Shown here: in pieces, positions 1 through 6,500 of the stretch
How positions within the stretch are numbered: position 1 is the stretch's first letter
How the letters are laid out: the number at the start of each line of letters is the position of its first letter
Source: Eubacteriales bacterium
Lineage (GTDB): Bacteria > Bacillota > Clostridia > Oscillospirales > CAG-272
Length of the DNA: 9,153 bases
Direction of reading: 5' to 3'
NCBI GenBank assembly: GCA_028709565.1
Contig: JAQVWU010000091.1
Span: 1 to 9,153 of the forward strand
The notes under the pieces: model-generated
Databases searched by the model: none
What the model was told of the DNA's origin: nothing
Seen by the model: the letters and a program-made list of their open reading frames with translations, nothing else
Position numbers and translations under genes: made by a program

Positions 1-158
1 TCATAATCGACCGCCTCCAGCCCGCTCGTTATAATATCCCGGGCCGCTTCGGTGTCGGCCGCAAAGGCTGTATTATCATCCTCTGCCTGCTGAGCGCAGC
101 CGGCGAAGGTCAGCAGGGCGATAAACGGTATCAATACCGATATAATTTTATTCTTCAT
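1..158 (-). CDS. N-terminus of a secreted lipoprotein, probable ABC solute-binding protein (partial, runs off left edge)
   Basis: Only the first 52 codons are present; the gene continues beyond base 1. The protein starts MKNKIISVLIPF, has a hydrophobic core and reaches a lipobox-like TFAGC with the cysteine at residue 21, so it should be exported and lipid-anchored to the outer face of the membrane. The mature part begins with a polar, Asp/Glu/Ala-rich linker and then LEAVDY at the truncation. That spacing resembles the lipoprotein at 4951-6396, whose linker ends in DADYEGYNF, so I infer a solute-binding paralogue; the family assignment is weak because the binding domain is not visible. A GGAAAGGA ribosome binding site lies at 173-180, with AAGGA about 14 bases before the ATG, which is rather far. 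The gene is divergent from the arabinofuranosidase and may serve uptake of the same sugars. Confidence 0.72.
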   Translation of the reverse strand, partial: MKNKIISVLIPFIALLTFAGCAQQAEDDNTAFAADTEAARDIITSGLEAVDY

Positions 159-217
159 AACCGATAAGATATTCCTTTCCAAAATATTATAATACCGGTG
201 CCGCGGACTTTTGATTG

Positions 218-246
218 TTGCGTTTCGGGTAATCCGGTGATATAAT
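218..246 (+). promoter_or_regulatory. Probable sigma-A promoter for the arabinofuranosidase gene
   Basis: A perfect -10 TATAAT (241-246) is preceded by TGA, making an extended -10 (TG at 238-239). A weak -35, TTGCGT (218-223), sits 17 bases upstream. Transcription would begin near 253, giving a leader of about 85 bases before the GTG at 338. Confidence 0.6.
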
Positions 247-277
247 AAATAACATATAATATTCCGTAATTATATCA
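238..277. repeat. 9-bp perfect inverted repeat made of two facing -10 elements
   Basis: TGATATAAT at 238-246 is the exact reverse complement of ATTATATCA at 269-277, with 22 bases between. Each arm is also an extended -10 for the gene it points toward, so the arrangement could be two face-to-face promoters, an operator, or both. Confidence 0.6.
269..277 (-). promoter_or_regulatory. Possible extended -10 element for the leftward lipoprotein gene
   Basis: On the minus strand this reads TGATATAAT, an extended -10. I see no good -35 hexamer at 16 to 18 bases, so it would rely on the TG extension. Transcription would start near 262 and give a leader of about 100 bases. A second minus-strand TATAAT lies at 186-191 but also lacks a -35. 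Confidence 0.35.
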
Positions 278-337
278 TTTAAATTTGATGGAATTGGGAT
301 GTTTCAACCGTCATTTTGCTTAAGGGGGAATTGTTCT

Positions 338-1837
338 GTGAAAAATTTATATCTTTATATGCCCGAAAAACTGGGGACCATAGCGCCCGAAATATATGGT
401 TACTTTTCGGAGCATATCGGCGGCGTGATTTACGACGGAATATGGGTGGGCGAGCATTCCTCAATACCCAATATCCGCGGTTTCCGTTCTGCGTTGGTGG
501 AAAAGCTGAAGCAAATCAATCCTTCGGTTCTGCGCTGGCCCGGCGGTTGTTTCGCCGAAACATACGACTGGCGCGACGGCATCGGTCCGCGGGACAAAAG
601 ACCGGTGAGGATAAACTGGTGGCATCAAAACGATAATCGTTATGAACCGAACGAGGTCGGGACAGATGAATTCGTGGATTTTTGCCGACTTATAGGAGCC
701 CAGCCGTATTTCGCGGCAAATATCACTGCCACAACCCCGCTGGATATCCGCGACTGGATAGACTACTGCAACACGCCCCACGGCGTTACCTCATACGAGA
801 AGCTGCGCGAGGCAAACGGAAACCCCGAACCGTTCAACATAAAATACTGGGGGGTAGGGAACGAGACCTGGGGCGGCGGCGGAAATATGACCCCCGAAGT
901 CTACGCCCATGAGTTTCGAAAATACGCGGTAATCATGAATAACAGCGCCCCGGGGCTTGAACTCATAGGTTCGGGCGCCAACCACAGTGATTATAACTGG
1001 ACAAAGGGCTTCATGGAGGAGTTTTCGAATTCCGAACGGCACATGAACGGCTTCTCCCTGCATTATTACTGCGGCAGCAGCGGAAATCCGACTCAGTTCA
1101 GTATCGACGAGTGGTATCAGCTGCTGTCACAGGCGGCATCCATAGAATATTGCCTCAGACGCCACTGGAGTTATATCTGCGGATTCGGCATGGAACGCTG
1201 CGCGAAACTGGTCATTGACGAATGGGGGACATGGCATCCCGACGGTTCGGGTCCGTCCAAGGGATACAATCTGTTTGAACAGCAGAACACCATACGCGAC
1301 GCCGCGGTCGCAGCCCTGACACTCAATATATTCAACAACAACTGTGATAAAATCAAGATGGCGACAATAGCCCAGCTGATTAATAATCTACAGTCCCTTT
1401 TCCTCAGTTCCGGTGAGCATTTTATAACCACTCCCACCTACCATGTTTTTGATTTGTATAAAGGGCATCAGGGTGGCAGCGCAATAAAATCAACTATTGA
1501 GAACAACGAAGATATTGCTTTCGCTAATCCACACAACGGTCATGGAAACCATATACAGAAAATATCGGTATCGGCGTCTCATAAAAACAATAAGATGACC
1601 GTTACAATCGCGAATTTATCCGCCGACACCTCGGAAAACATACGGCTGATCCCGGTCGGCGCTGTATTGGACGAAAACGTTGAAATCGGCATGCTCAACC
1701 ACATGGACTATCACGCGCACAACACCTTTGAGAATCCCGAAAATGTAAAAGCGGTATATAAAAAAGTCATACTGACCGACAGCATAATAAACGTTCCCGC
1801 CGCCTCGGTTATCTCGATTACGGCCGATATCAGATAA
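338..1837 (+). CDS. abfA: Intracellular alpha-L-arabinofuranosidase, GH51
   Basis: Releases terminal alpha-L-arabinofuranose from arabinan, arabinoxylan or pectin side-chain oligosaccharides (EC 3.2.1.55). The 499-residue length is normal for bacterial GH51 and no signal peptide is present, so it acts in the cytoplasm. The N-terminus carries the family pattern IYGYFSEHIGG and LRWPGGCFAETYDWRDGIGP. The acid/base glutamate is E176 in WGVGNETW and the nucleophile is E295 in IDEWGTWHP, almost the positions known for Geobacillus AbfA (175 and 294). An (alpha/beta)8 barrel is followed by a C-terminal beta domain. I chose GTG at 338 because AAGGGGGAA (322-330) sits 7 bases upstream and the protein then begins at the usual family start; an in-frame ATG at 299 would add 13 unrelated residues and has no ribosome binding site. 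The gene converges on the large hydrolase and overlaps it by 8 bp. Function is confident; the exact natural substrate is not. Confidence 0.94.
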   Translation: MKNLYLYMPEKLGTIAPEIYGYFSEHIGGVIYDGIWVGEHSSIPNIRGFRSALVEKLKQINPSVLRWPGGCFAETYDWRDGIGPRDKRPVRINWWHQNDNRYEPNEVGTDEFVDFCRLIGAQPYFAANITATTPLDIRDWIDYCNTPHGVTSYEKLREANGNPEPFNIKYWGVGNETWGGGGNMTPEVYAHEFRKYAVIMNNSAPGLELIGSGANHSDYNWTKGFMEEFSNSERHMNGFSLHYYCGSSGNPTQFSIDEWYQLLSQAASIEYCLRRHWSYICGFGMERCAKLVIDEWGTWHPDGSGPSKGYNLFEQQNTIRDAAVAALTLNIFNNNCDKIKMATIAQLINNLQSLFLSSGEHFITTPTYHVFDLYKGHQGGSAIKSTIENNEDIAFANPHNGHGNHIQKISVSASHKNNKMTVTIANLSADTSENIRLIPVGAVLDENVEIGMLNHMDYHAHNTFENPENVKAVYKKVILTDSIINVPAASVISITADIR

Positions 1838-4514
1838 AATAAACGGTCACGTCCCCGGTCAGTCCCGAGGTTTTGGGCTGGCTTTCCATGAAATTAACCA
1901 TGCTGTTTGTCACCCTGATGTCGATTTTATTGACGCCCTCTCTGACATATCCGGAAATATCAAAGCGCATGGGCGGCCACAGGCGTATTCCGGCGCGATG
2001 TCCGTTTACAAACACCTCCGCGCAGTCGGCGCAGGTGAACTCAACGGCGGTATACGACGGGCATGTCTCAAAACCTACCTCGCCCGAATATACGGCCGCG
2101 CCCGAATAATACGGATATCCGTGCAGTGTCCACGAATCGTTTGCGGCGGCGGGGGCGGGACTGCCTATAACCGTTTTGCCCTCCCTTTCATACACGGCGA
2201 AACTGCCCAGCAGTTTTACCGGACTTGTCAGCAGGTGGGGCTGGTCCGACCACGCCGAATGACCTATTCTTATTTCAATGGTATTTTCACCCGCCCGGAC
2301 GGCGCCGGCGATATCGGCCAGCTTGAATTTGGCGTCGATATAGCTCTCCCCGGTGAAGGGAACGGTCTGTCCGTTTACCCTGACCGTAATGTCCGCAAGC
2401 CCCATAAAAGCGCCGCGATATTCGATGTCATCAAGCATGATTTTCAATACCGATGGATTATCCGCGACAAAAAAGGTGTTTGTGTATGTGAATGCCGCTC
2501 CCCCCGAGGATATGCCGATGTTGAAGGTCCAGTCATCGAGGGGATATACGTTATAGCCTTCGGGTGCAAAACGCCACTGTCTGTCCATTGTGATGCTGTG
2601 CAAGCCGGACGGGACGGGGGTTTGCGGTTCGGGCTCCGCCCTTTTGCTTTTTGAAAAACCTGCAATCAGGGACGCGTGGCCTTCAAAGACGTAAGCGAAG
2701 CGGGTCCCGTCTGCCGAGGCGGAGCAATCAAGGGAGGAAACCGAGCCCGTTTCGGCGTCATAGACATATGCGCTGCCGGCAGCCGCGACGGTTATTTCAA
2801 CATGCGCCCTTTTGTCCGAGGTGTTGGCGAAGAAATAGATTTCCTCGTTTTCGGTCGAACGGTGCAGGCAATAGACCGCCCGGTTCAGTTCGCCGCTTAT
2901 GGTGACATCGGCAATACCGGCGGCGCCCAGAAAGCCTTCAAGCGCCGCGGCAAAGCGCGCGGTGTCCTCCTCCGTGTCAAGGTCCAGCCTTCCGACGGTG
3001 ACAACGCCGCCCTCCCTGCCGGGCTTGTCTCCGTTGAAGACGAGGACCTGCCCGCCCTCTGCGGTAAACGCCGCTATTTTATTCACGGCAGCCTCGGGCA
3101 GCCCCCTGAGGGAGGGAATGAGGAGCACGGAATAGACTTCGCCCGCGATACATATGCGTCCGTCTGTAATTTCGCAGCCCTCGAGATGATGTTCGCCGAT
3201 TATATCATAATCATAGTGCAGTTTCATGAGCTCCGAGCAGAGCATGTCATAGATATCGCTTATCCCCTTGTCCTCCGCCCTCTGCTCGCCCGCGATATAA
3301 GCCGAACGGAAGGCGCTGAGGGGATACAGCACGGCCGTATCCGCGATGTGCCTGCCCGAGGAAAGCACGTATGAAAGGCGGGCGACATAATCGGCAAATA
3401 CACGGTAATTGGCCCAGTGGCTGTTGTGCATGTGGCAGGGAGGGGCGTCATATTTTCTGAACCCCTCGATGCTGTAGAAGAAGGCGTGGACGCACAGCTG
3501 GTTGATGCCCAGCGCATACTGCCAGTCGACAATACGCTTCATGTCGCCCGGATTCATAGCCCAGCCGCCCAGTCCGAAGCTCTCGCTCAGCGTTCTTTTT
3601 TTACCCGACAGGTGGGAGACTGAGCTGACCGTCTTCTGCCCCTGGATGTTTGTCTTCATTTTGGGCATATGTTTTGCCCCGCCCACCATATACCCCATAT
3701 CGGGCATCTCCGCGTAGGCGCACAGCTGGTCGGTGCCCGGTATATCCAGATGCTCCAGGTTTTTTTGGATATTGCCCTGGAAGAGATGATTGAAATACAA
3801 CCCCTCCTCAAGCAGGACATGCCCCGTCAGCTGCAGCCGGTGCCGGCGGCACCAAAGACTGCAGGCTTTAAAAAAGGTCTTTTCATAAAGATCGCTGACC
3901 GTCTTCCAGAAGTGCCTGCGGATCTTCCCGTCGGTGTCGTTTGTGCCGTAAAAGAGCGCGTGCAGTATCTCGCCCGGCTCAGAGCCCCTCTCGGAAAACA
4001 TTATCGCGGGGATCTTGTCATCCCAGGCGAGCACCCTGCCGTCCTCCCTCGCTGTATACCAGTTGATGTCCTGATGCCAGGGCAGCAGGGTGGGTTCATC
4101 CAAAAATATCCCTTTGATAACGCTGCCGAAGTATTCGCCCAGATGTTCGGCGTATTTTTCATGGGTCAGCTCAATAAATACGCCCACCGCCCCCTCGTCC
4201 ATATAATTAATACCGAATATCTTGCCGTTGGGATTGTCGATTATGCGTTTGAGATATATCGCGGCACTTGCCGTTGAGTCGGCGTTGAGTATAAACAGTT
4301 CGCCGTTATTACGCTCCCACTTGAGCGGACGGCCGCTGCCGGTATCGCACACCGCCGCGACCTCGCCCTGCGGCAGGTCAAAACGGCTGACCCCCGGTCC
4401 TAGGGCAACCTCGCGGCACTCCATATAGCGGTTTCGGTATTCCGGGCGACTGCTTACCTTGAGCCCGCCGATGCCGCTGGGAAAGGGATTTTCATCATAC
4501 AGCCATACCTCCAT
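1830..4514 (-). CDS. C-terminal part of the GH106-like hydrolase (894 residues from the in-repeat ATG)
   Basis: This frame carries nearly all of the enzyme. In its own numbering, residues 1-17 hold MEVWLYDENPFPSGIGG, FLDEP is at 137-141 and SESFG at 310-314, both likely active-site regions. Roughly 390-520 resembles the flavodoxin-like or beta-galactosidase trimerisation domain (TAVLYPLSAFRSAY; LLIPSLRGLPEAAV; AFTAEGGQVLVF). Two beta-sandwich carbohydrate-binding-type domains follow, near 660-760 and 790-894 (for example VFVNGHRAGIRLWPPMRFD). The ATG at 4514 is only one base from the nearest GGAGG and lies inside the barrel, so independent initiation is unlikely; an automatic caller would still choose it. 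It ends with TGA at 1830-1832, 8 bp inside the opposing arabinofuranosidase gene. Confidence 0.7.
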   Translation of the reverse strand: MEVWLYDENPFPSGIGGLKVSSRPEYRNRYMECREVALGPGVSRFDLPQGEVAAVCDTGSGRPLKWERNNGELFILNADSTASAAIYLKRIIDNPNGKIFGINYMDEGAVGVFIELTHEKYAEHLGEYFGSVIKGIFLDEPTLLPWHQDINWYTAREDGRVLAWDDKIPAIMFSERGSEPGEILHALFYGTNDTDGKIRRHFWKTVSDLYEKTFFKACSLWCRRHRLQLTGHVLLEEGLYFNHLFQGNIQKNLEHLDIPGTDQLCAYAEMPDMGYMVGGAKHMPKMKTNIQGQKTVSSVSHLSGKKRTLSESFGLGGWAMNPGDMKRIVDWQYALGINQLCVHAFFYSIEGFRKYDAPPCHMHNSHWANYRVFADYVARLSYVLSSGRHIADTAVLYPLSAFRSAYIAGEQRAEDKGISDIYDMLCSELMKLHYDYDIIGEHHLEGCEITDGRICIAGEVYSVLLIPSLRGLPEAAVNKIAAFTAEGGQVLVFNGDKPGREGGVVTVGRLDLDTEEDTARFAAALEGFLGAAGIADVTISGELNRAVYCLHRSTENEEIYFFANTSDKRAHVEITVAAAGSAYVYDAETGSVSSLDCSASADGTRFAYVFEGHASLIAGFSKSKRAEPEPQTPVPSGLHSITMDRQWRFAPEGYNVYPLDDWTFNIGISSGGAAFTYTNTFFVADNPSVLKIMLDDIEYRGAFMGLADITVRVNGQTVPFTGESYIDAKFKLADIAGAVRAGENTIEIRIGHSAWSDQPHLLTSPVKLLGSFAVYEREGKTVIGSPAPAAANDSWTLHGYPYYSGAAVYSGEVGFETCPSYTAVEFTCADCAEVFVNGHRAGIRLWPPMRFDISGYVREGVNKIDIRVTNSMVNFMESQPKTSGLTGDVTVYFI
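1857..1883 (+). terminator. Weak hairpin just after the arabinofuranosidase stop
   Basis: GGTCAGTCC (1857-1865) can pair with GGGCTGGCT (1875-1883) around a 9-base loop, giving a 9-bp RNA stem with three G-U pairs, 19 bases after the stop codon. Only a short CTTTCC follows, so it is a poor intrinsic terminator. It lies inside the coding end of the opposing gene. Confidence 0.22.
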
Positions 4515-4756
4515 ACCTCCATACCCAGCTTCGCCGCCTCATCGGCGCACAGCCGTACGGCGTCGAACCATTCGGGAGACATATATTCGGTTTCCAGGCC
4601 GAAACGGGCATGGATAAAAAATCCCCCGATGCCCTTTTCATGCATGTCGTTTATCTGCCTGAGCAGTTCGTCCCCCTCAAGCGCGGAATTCCAGAACCAG
4701 AAGGGCTTTATCCTGTATTCCGAAGAGGGATTTTTAAATTTTTCTGTATCAATCAT
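4454..4756 (-). CDS. N-terminal fragment of the GH106-like hydrolase as it reads now
   Basis: Reading from ATG 4756, the present sequence yields 100 residues. Residues 1-82 match the start of the hydrolase barrel (KPFWFWNSALEGDELLRQ, MHEKGIGGFFIHARFGLE, MSPEWFDAVRLC). After W82 the frame leaves the family pattern (RYGCMMKIPFP) and stops with TAA at 4454-4456. As read, this product would be a non-functional stub. Ribosome binding: AAGGAAGTG, somewhat distant from the ATG. Confidence 0.6.
   Translation of the reverse strand: MIDTEKFKNPSSEYRIKPFWFWNSALEGDELLRQINDMHEKGIGGFFIHARFGLETEYMSPEWFDAVRLCADEAAKLGMEVWRYGCMMKIPFPAASAGSR
4503..4525. repeat. 8-bp tandem repeat, 2.9 copies, at the frameshift site
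   Basis: On the plus strand CCATACCT is repeated twice followed by CCATACC; on the coding strand this reads GGTATGGA, GGTATGGA, GGTATGG. The version with one unit fewer encodes GMEVWLYDEN, which fits the family. The extra 8 bp shifts the frame by two bases. Confidence 0.95.
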
Positions 4757-4807
4757 AACTTTACTTCACTTCCTTGCCGTGGTTTTGATTAGTGTTTTAT
4801 TATATTT

Positions 4808-4836
4808 ATTATATCGAATGGTGACGAAAGTGTCAA
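4808..4836 (-). promoter_or_regulatory. Consensus sigma-A promoter for the GH106-like hydrolase
   Basis: On the minus strand: TTGACA (4836-4831), a 17-base spacer, and TATAAT (4813-4808), a perfect match to both hexamers. The start would be near 4801, leaving a leader of about 45 bases to the ATG at 4756. An intact strong promoter argues against long-standing decay of the gene. Confidence 0.85.
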
Positions 4837-4863
4837 CATCAATCCGGTGTTCAATTTACCCTT

Positions 4864-4895
4864 GTCATAATTAATAAAATAAACTTGACATGACA
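4864..4895. repeat. Small inverted repeat overlapping the -35 of the rightward promoter
   Basis: TGTCAT (4864-4869) and ATGACA (4890-4895) are perfect 6-bp inverted arms separated by 20 bases. The right arm begins at the last base of the -35 hexamer, so it could be an operator, though arms this short also arise by chance. Confidence 0.25.
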
Positions 4896-4912
4896 CTTTT
4901 ATATGTTATAAT
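4885..4912 (+). promoter_or_regulatory. Consensus sigma-A promoter for the solute-binding lipoprotein
   Basis: TTGACA (4885-4890), a 16-base spacer and TATAAT (4907-4912), with a TG at 4904-4905 giving an extended -10. The start would be near 4919, about 32 bases before the GTG. It is back to back with the leftward hydrolase promoter, with 48 bases between the two -35 elements. Confidence 0.85.
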
Positions 4913-4950
4913 TATACTGTTCCGATAATGATAAACTGAGGAGAACAGAC

Positions 4951-6396
4951 GTGAAACTGCGTATTGCGGCCGCGGTCGCCGTTATATTTATGATAATTGC
5001 CGCGGCTTCCTGCGAGGTGACCGAGCATGTTCCTGGCGAGGCTGTGCCCCGTCAGGCGGGTTTTCTTGAAACGGATATCGGGACCGAACTGACCGCCGAC
5101 CTGCCGGACGCCGATTATGAGGGGTATAACTTCCGCATCCTCCACTGGCACAATGACGAGGACGGAGGGGAGTCCGTATTTGGCAGAGACCTGGTATCGC
5201 ACGAGGAGACGGGGGACCTGATCAATGACGCCGTTTACCGCCGCAATCTCCGGGTCACCGGGAGGCTTAACATCGCGATATCGGCCGAATATCAGGACTG
5301 CGGCGTCATCGCTTCAAATGTGATAAATATGGTTACGGCGGCCGACGACGCCTTTGACCTGGTATATATACGCACCTGTGAGGTGCCGTCGGTGATAACG
5401 GGCAAATTTCTGTCCGATTTTAAAAAACTCCCCCATGTGGACCTGAAAAAACCATGGTGGGACGCAAATGCCGCGGATAATCTGTCCATAGCGGGCAAAC
5501 TGTATCTCGCAGCGTCCGACATCAATGTCATCGACAGGGACGCGACATCGGTCATACTCTTCAACAGGAATATGGCAGCCGGTCCGAAACTGCCCGACCT
5601 GTATTATATGGTGCAGGACGGCCGGTGGACGATTGACGCCATGGTGTCGCTGTATAAAGACGCCGCGGGGGACGTGGACGGCGTTATGGGTGAGGAAGTA
5701 TGGGGATTTATCGCGGGACGGGATGTGTCCGCCGTATTATTTAACGGAGCGGGCTCCCTGTTCGCCTCAAAGGACGGAAAAGATCTGCCGGTCAGCGCCT
5801 TTGAGAGCGAGTATAACTATGCCGTAACCGATAAAATTATCGAAATTATGAACGACAGGTATAATAACACGGGCACCGGCGACGCCGAATACAGGCGTAT
5901 GTTTGAGGACGGACAGGGTCTGTTCTTTTTGACACGGCTGGCCGGCGTGACCGCCCTGCGCGGGTCGGAAACCGACTTCGGCATTCTGCCCGTTCCGAAA
6001 TACCGTGAGAGCCAGGAGCGTTATTATAATCCGGTCAGCATACATACATCGGGTCTTATGTCGGTTCCCTTATCCGCCTCCGACCCGGAGCGCACATCGG
6101 TAATTCTCGAAACCATGGCGTATGAATCGTCTTCCACCGTTCAGCCCGCTTATAAAGAGAGCGTTCTGAGGGGCAAATATGCCCGGGATGACGAATCGTC
6201 GGCGGCGCTGGATATAATTTTCGCCAACCGGGTGTTTGACATGGGCATTATATTCGGTTTCGGCGGCATTGCGGAGGCATATGAATCGACAGAACAGGTC
6301 AAAAACGGAGCCGCTTCGCTGTATGCCCAAAAGGCGGCGGCAACAGAAGAAGACATCAATGCGTTCATCAAACAGATGGAGACGGAGCAGGATTAA
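4951..6396 (+). CDS. Lipid-anchored extracellular solute-binding protein, probable ABC sugar uptake
   Basis: The 481-residue product begins MKLRIAAAVAVIFMIIAAASC: a short positive start, a hydrophobic stretch and a lipobox-like AASC with Cys21, then a charged linker up to about residue 55 and YEGYNFRIL (56-64). The length, the linker and the C-terminal segment with DFGILPVPKY, then NPVSIHTSGLMSVPLSA, resemble the large, divergent family-1 type solute-binding proteins of Clostridia, which deliver oligosaccharides to an ABC permease. No permease or ATPase gene is adjacent, so it must use distant membrane components or act only in binding. The start is GTG at 4951, with GAGGAGA (4938-4944) 6 bases before it. 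The strong promoter directly upstream and the divergent hydrolase suggest coordinated carbohydrate use. Family is fairly certain; ligand is unknown. Confidence 0.85.
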   Translation: MKLRIAAAVAVIFMIIAAASCEVTEHVPGEAVPRQAGFLETDIGTELTADLPDADYEGYNFRILHWHNDEDGGESVFGRDLVSHEETGDLINDAVYRRNLRVTGRLNIAISAEYQDCGVIASNVINMVTAADDAFDLVYIRTCEVPSVITGKFLSDFKKLPHVDLKKPWWDANAADNLSIAGKLYLAASDINVIDRDATSVILFNRNMAAGPKLPDLYYMVQDGRWTIDAMVSLYKDAAGDVDGVMGEEVWGFIAGRDVSAVLFNGAGSLFASKDGKDLPVSAFESEYNYAVTDKIIEIMNDRYNNTGTGDAEYRRMFEDGQGLFFLTRLAGVTALRGSETDFGILPVPKYRESQERYYNPVSIHTSGLMSVPLSASDPERTSVILETMAYESSSTVQPAYKESVLRGKYARDDESSAALDIIFANRVFDMGIIFGFGGIAEAYESTEQVKNGAASLYAQKAAATEEDINAFIKQMETEQD

Positions 6397-6414
6397 TAAA
6401 CTTCAGACGATATA

Positions 6415-6443
6415 TCGACATATCAATATAAATAAAATATATC
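6415..6443 (+). promoter_or_regulatory. Tentative promoter ahead of the DegT-type aminotransferase
   Basis: TCGACA (6415-6420) followed after 17 bases by TATATC (6438-6443) is an imperfect -35/-10 pair in the AT-rich 104-base gap. Readthrough from the lipoprotein promoter is equally possible, as I see no terminator after that gene. Confidence 0.3.
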
Positions 6444-6479
6444 CCGACTAAAACATACAAACAAGAACAACAATCGGGA
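6442..6479. repeat. Short inverted repeat in the aminotransferase leader
   Basis: TCCCGA (6442-6447) and TCGGGA (6474-6479) can pair around a 26-base A/C-rich loop, ending just before the AAAAAGGAG ribosome binding site. It lacks a T tract, so it is not a terminator. A 10-bp palindrome, CGATATATCG, lies upstream at 6408-6417. Significance of either is uncertain. Confidence 0.25.
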
Positions 6480-6500
6480 AAGAGAAAAAGGAGATCTGTC

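Larger units (their letters stand above)
1830..4756 (-). pseudogene. Large GH106-like glycoside hydrolase, frameshifted by an 8-bp duplication
   Basis: Two overlapping minus-strand reading frames encode one protein. The first frame (from ATG at 4756) reads to LGMEVW and then goes out of frame; the second begins inside the same repeat and continues MEVWLYDENPFPSG. Deleting one 8-bp unit at 4503-4525 fuses them into a single 972-residue frame. Motifs resemble the clostridial group annotated as glycosyl hydrolase or GH106 alpha-L-rhamnosidase: PFWFWN (18-23), GIGGFFIH (42-49), EWF, LYDENPFPSG (83-92), GIFLDEP and SESFG, followed by a beta-galactosidase-like middle domain and two jelly-roll domains. 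No signal peptide, so cytoplasmic if made. A consensus promoter and AAGGA ribosome binding site (14 bases from ATG) precede it, so the gene looks recently broken, phase-variable, or affected by a sequence error. GH106 membership is from pattern memory, not a search; GH2-like is the main alternative. Confidence 0.75.

Noticed and set aside
1760..1776. Possible minus-strand terminator for the large hydrolase: GTCA, three-base loop, TGAC, then a run of six T.
   Set aside because: A 4-bp stem is too weak, and the site lies within the arabinofuranosidase coding end.
1998..2654. Long plus-strand open frame of about 218 codons, and another at 2676-3374 of 232 codons.
   Set aside because: Both lie antisense to the large hydrolase, have no recognisable domain, and are explained by its GC-rich codon use.
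4481..4487. C CCT TTC heptamer in the minus-strand overlap of the two hydrolase frames, resembling a programmed -1 frameshift site.
   Set aside because: A slip here would rejoin the downstream frame but would replace the conserved LYDEN segment with RYGCMMKI, destroying a family motif; the tandem duplication explains the break better.
4928..4939. Tiny upstream frame ATG ATA AAC TGA before the solute-binding gene.
   Set aside because: It has no ribosome binding site of its own and overlaps the Shine-Dalgarno sequence of the real gene; likely chance.
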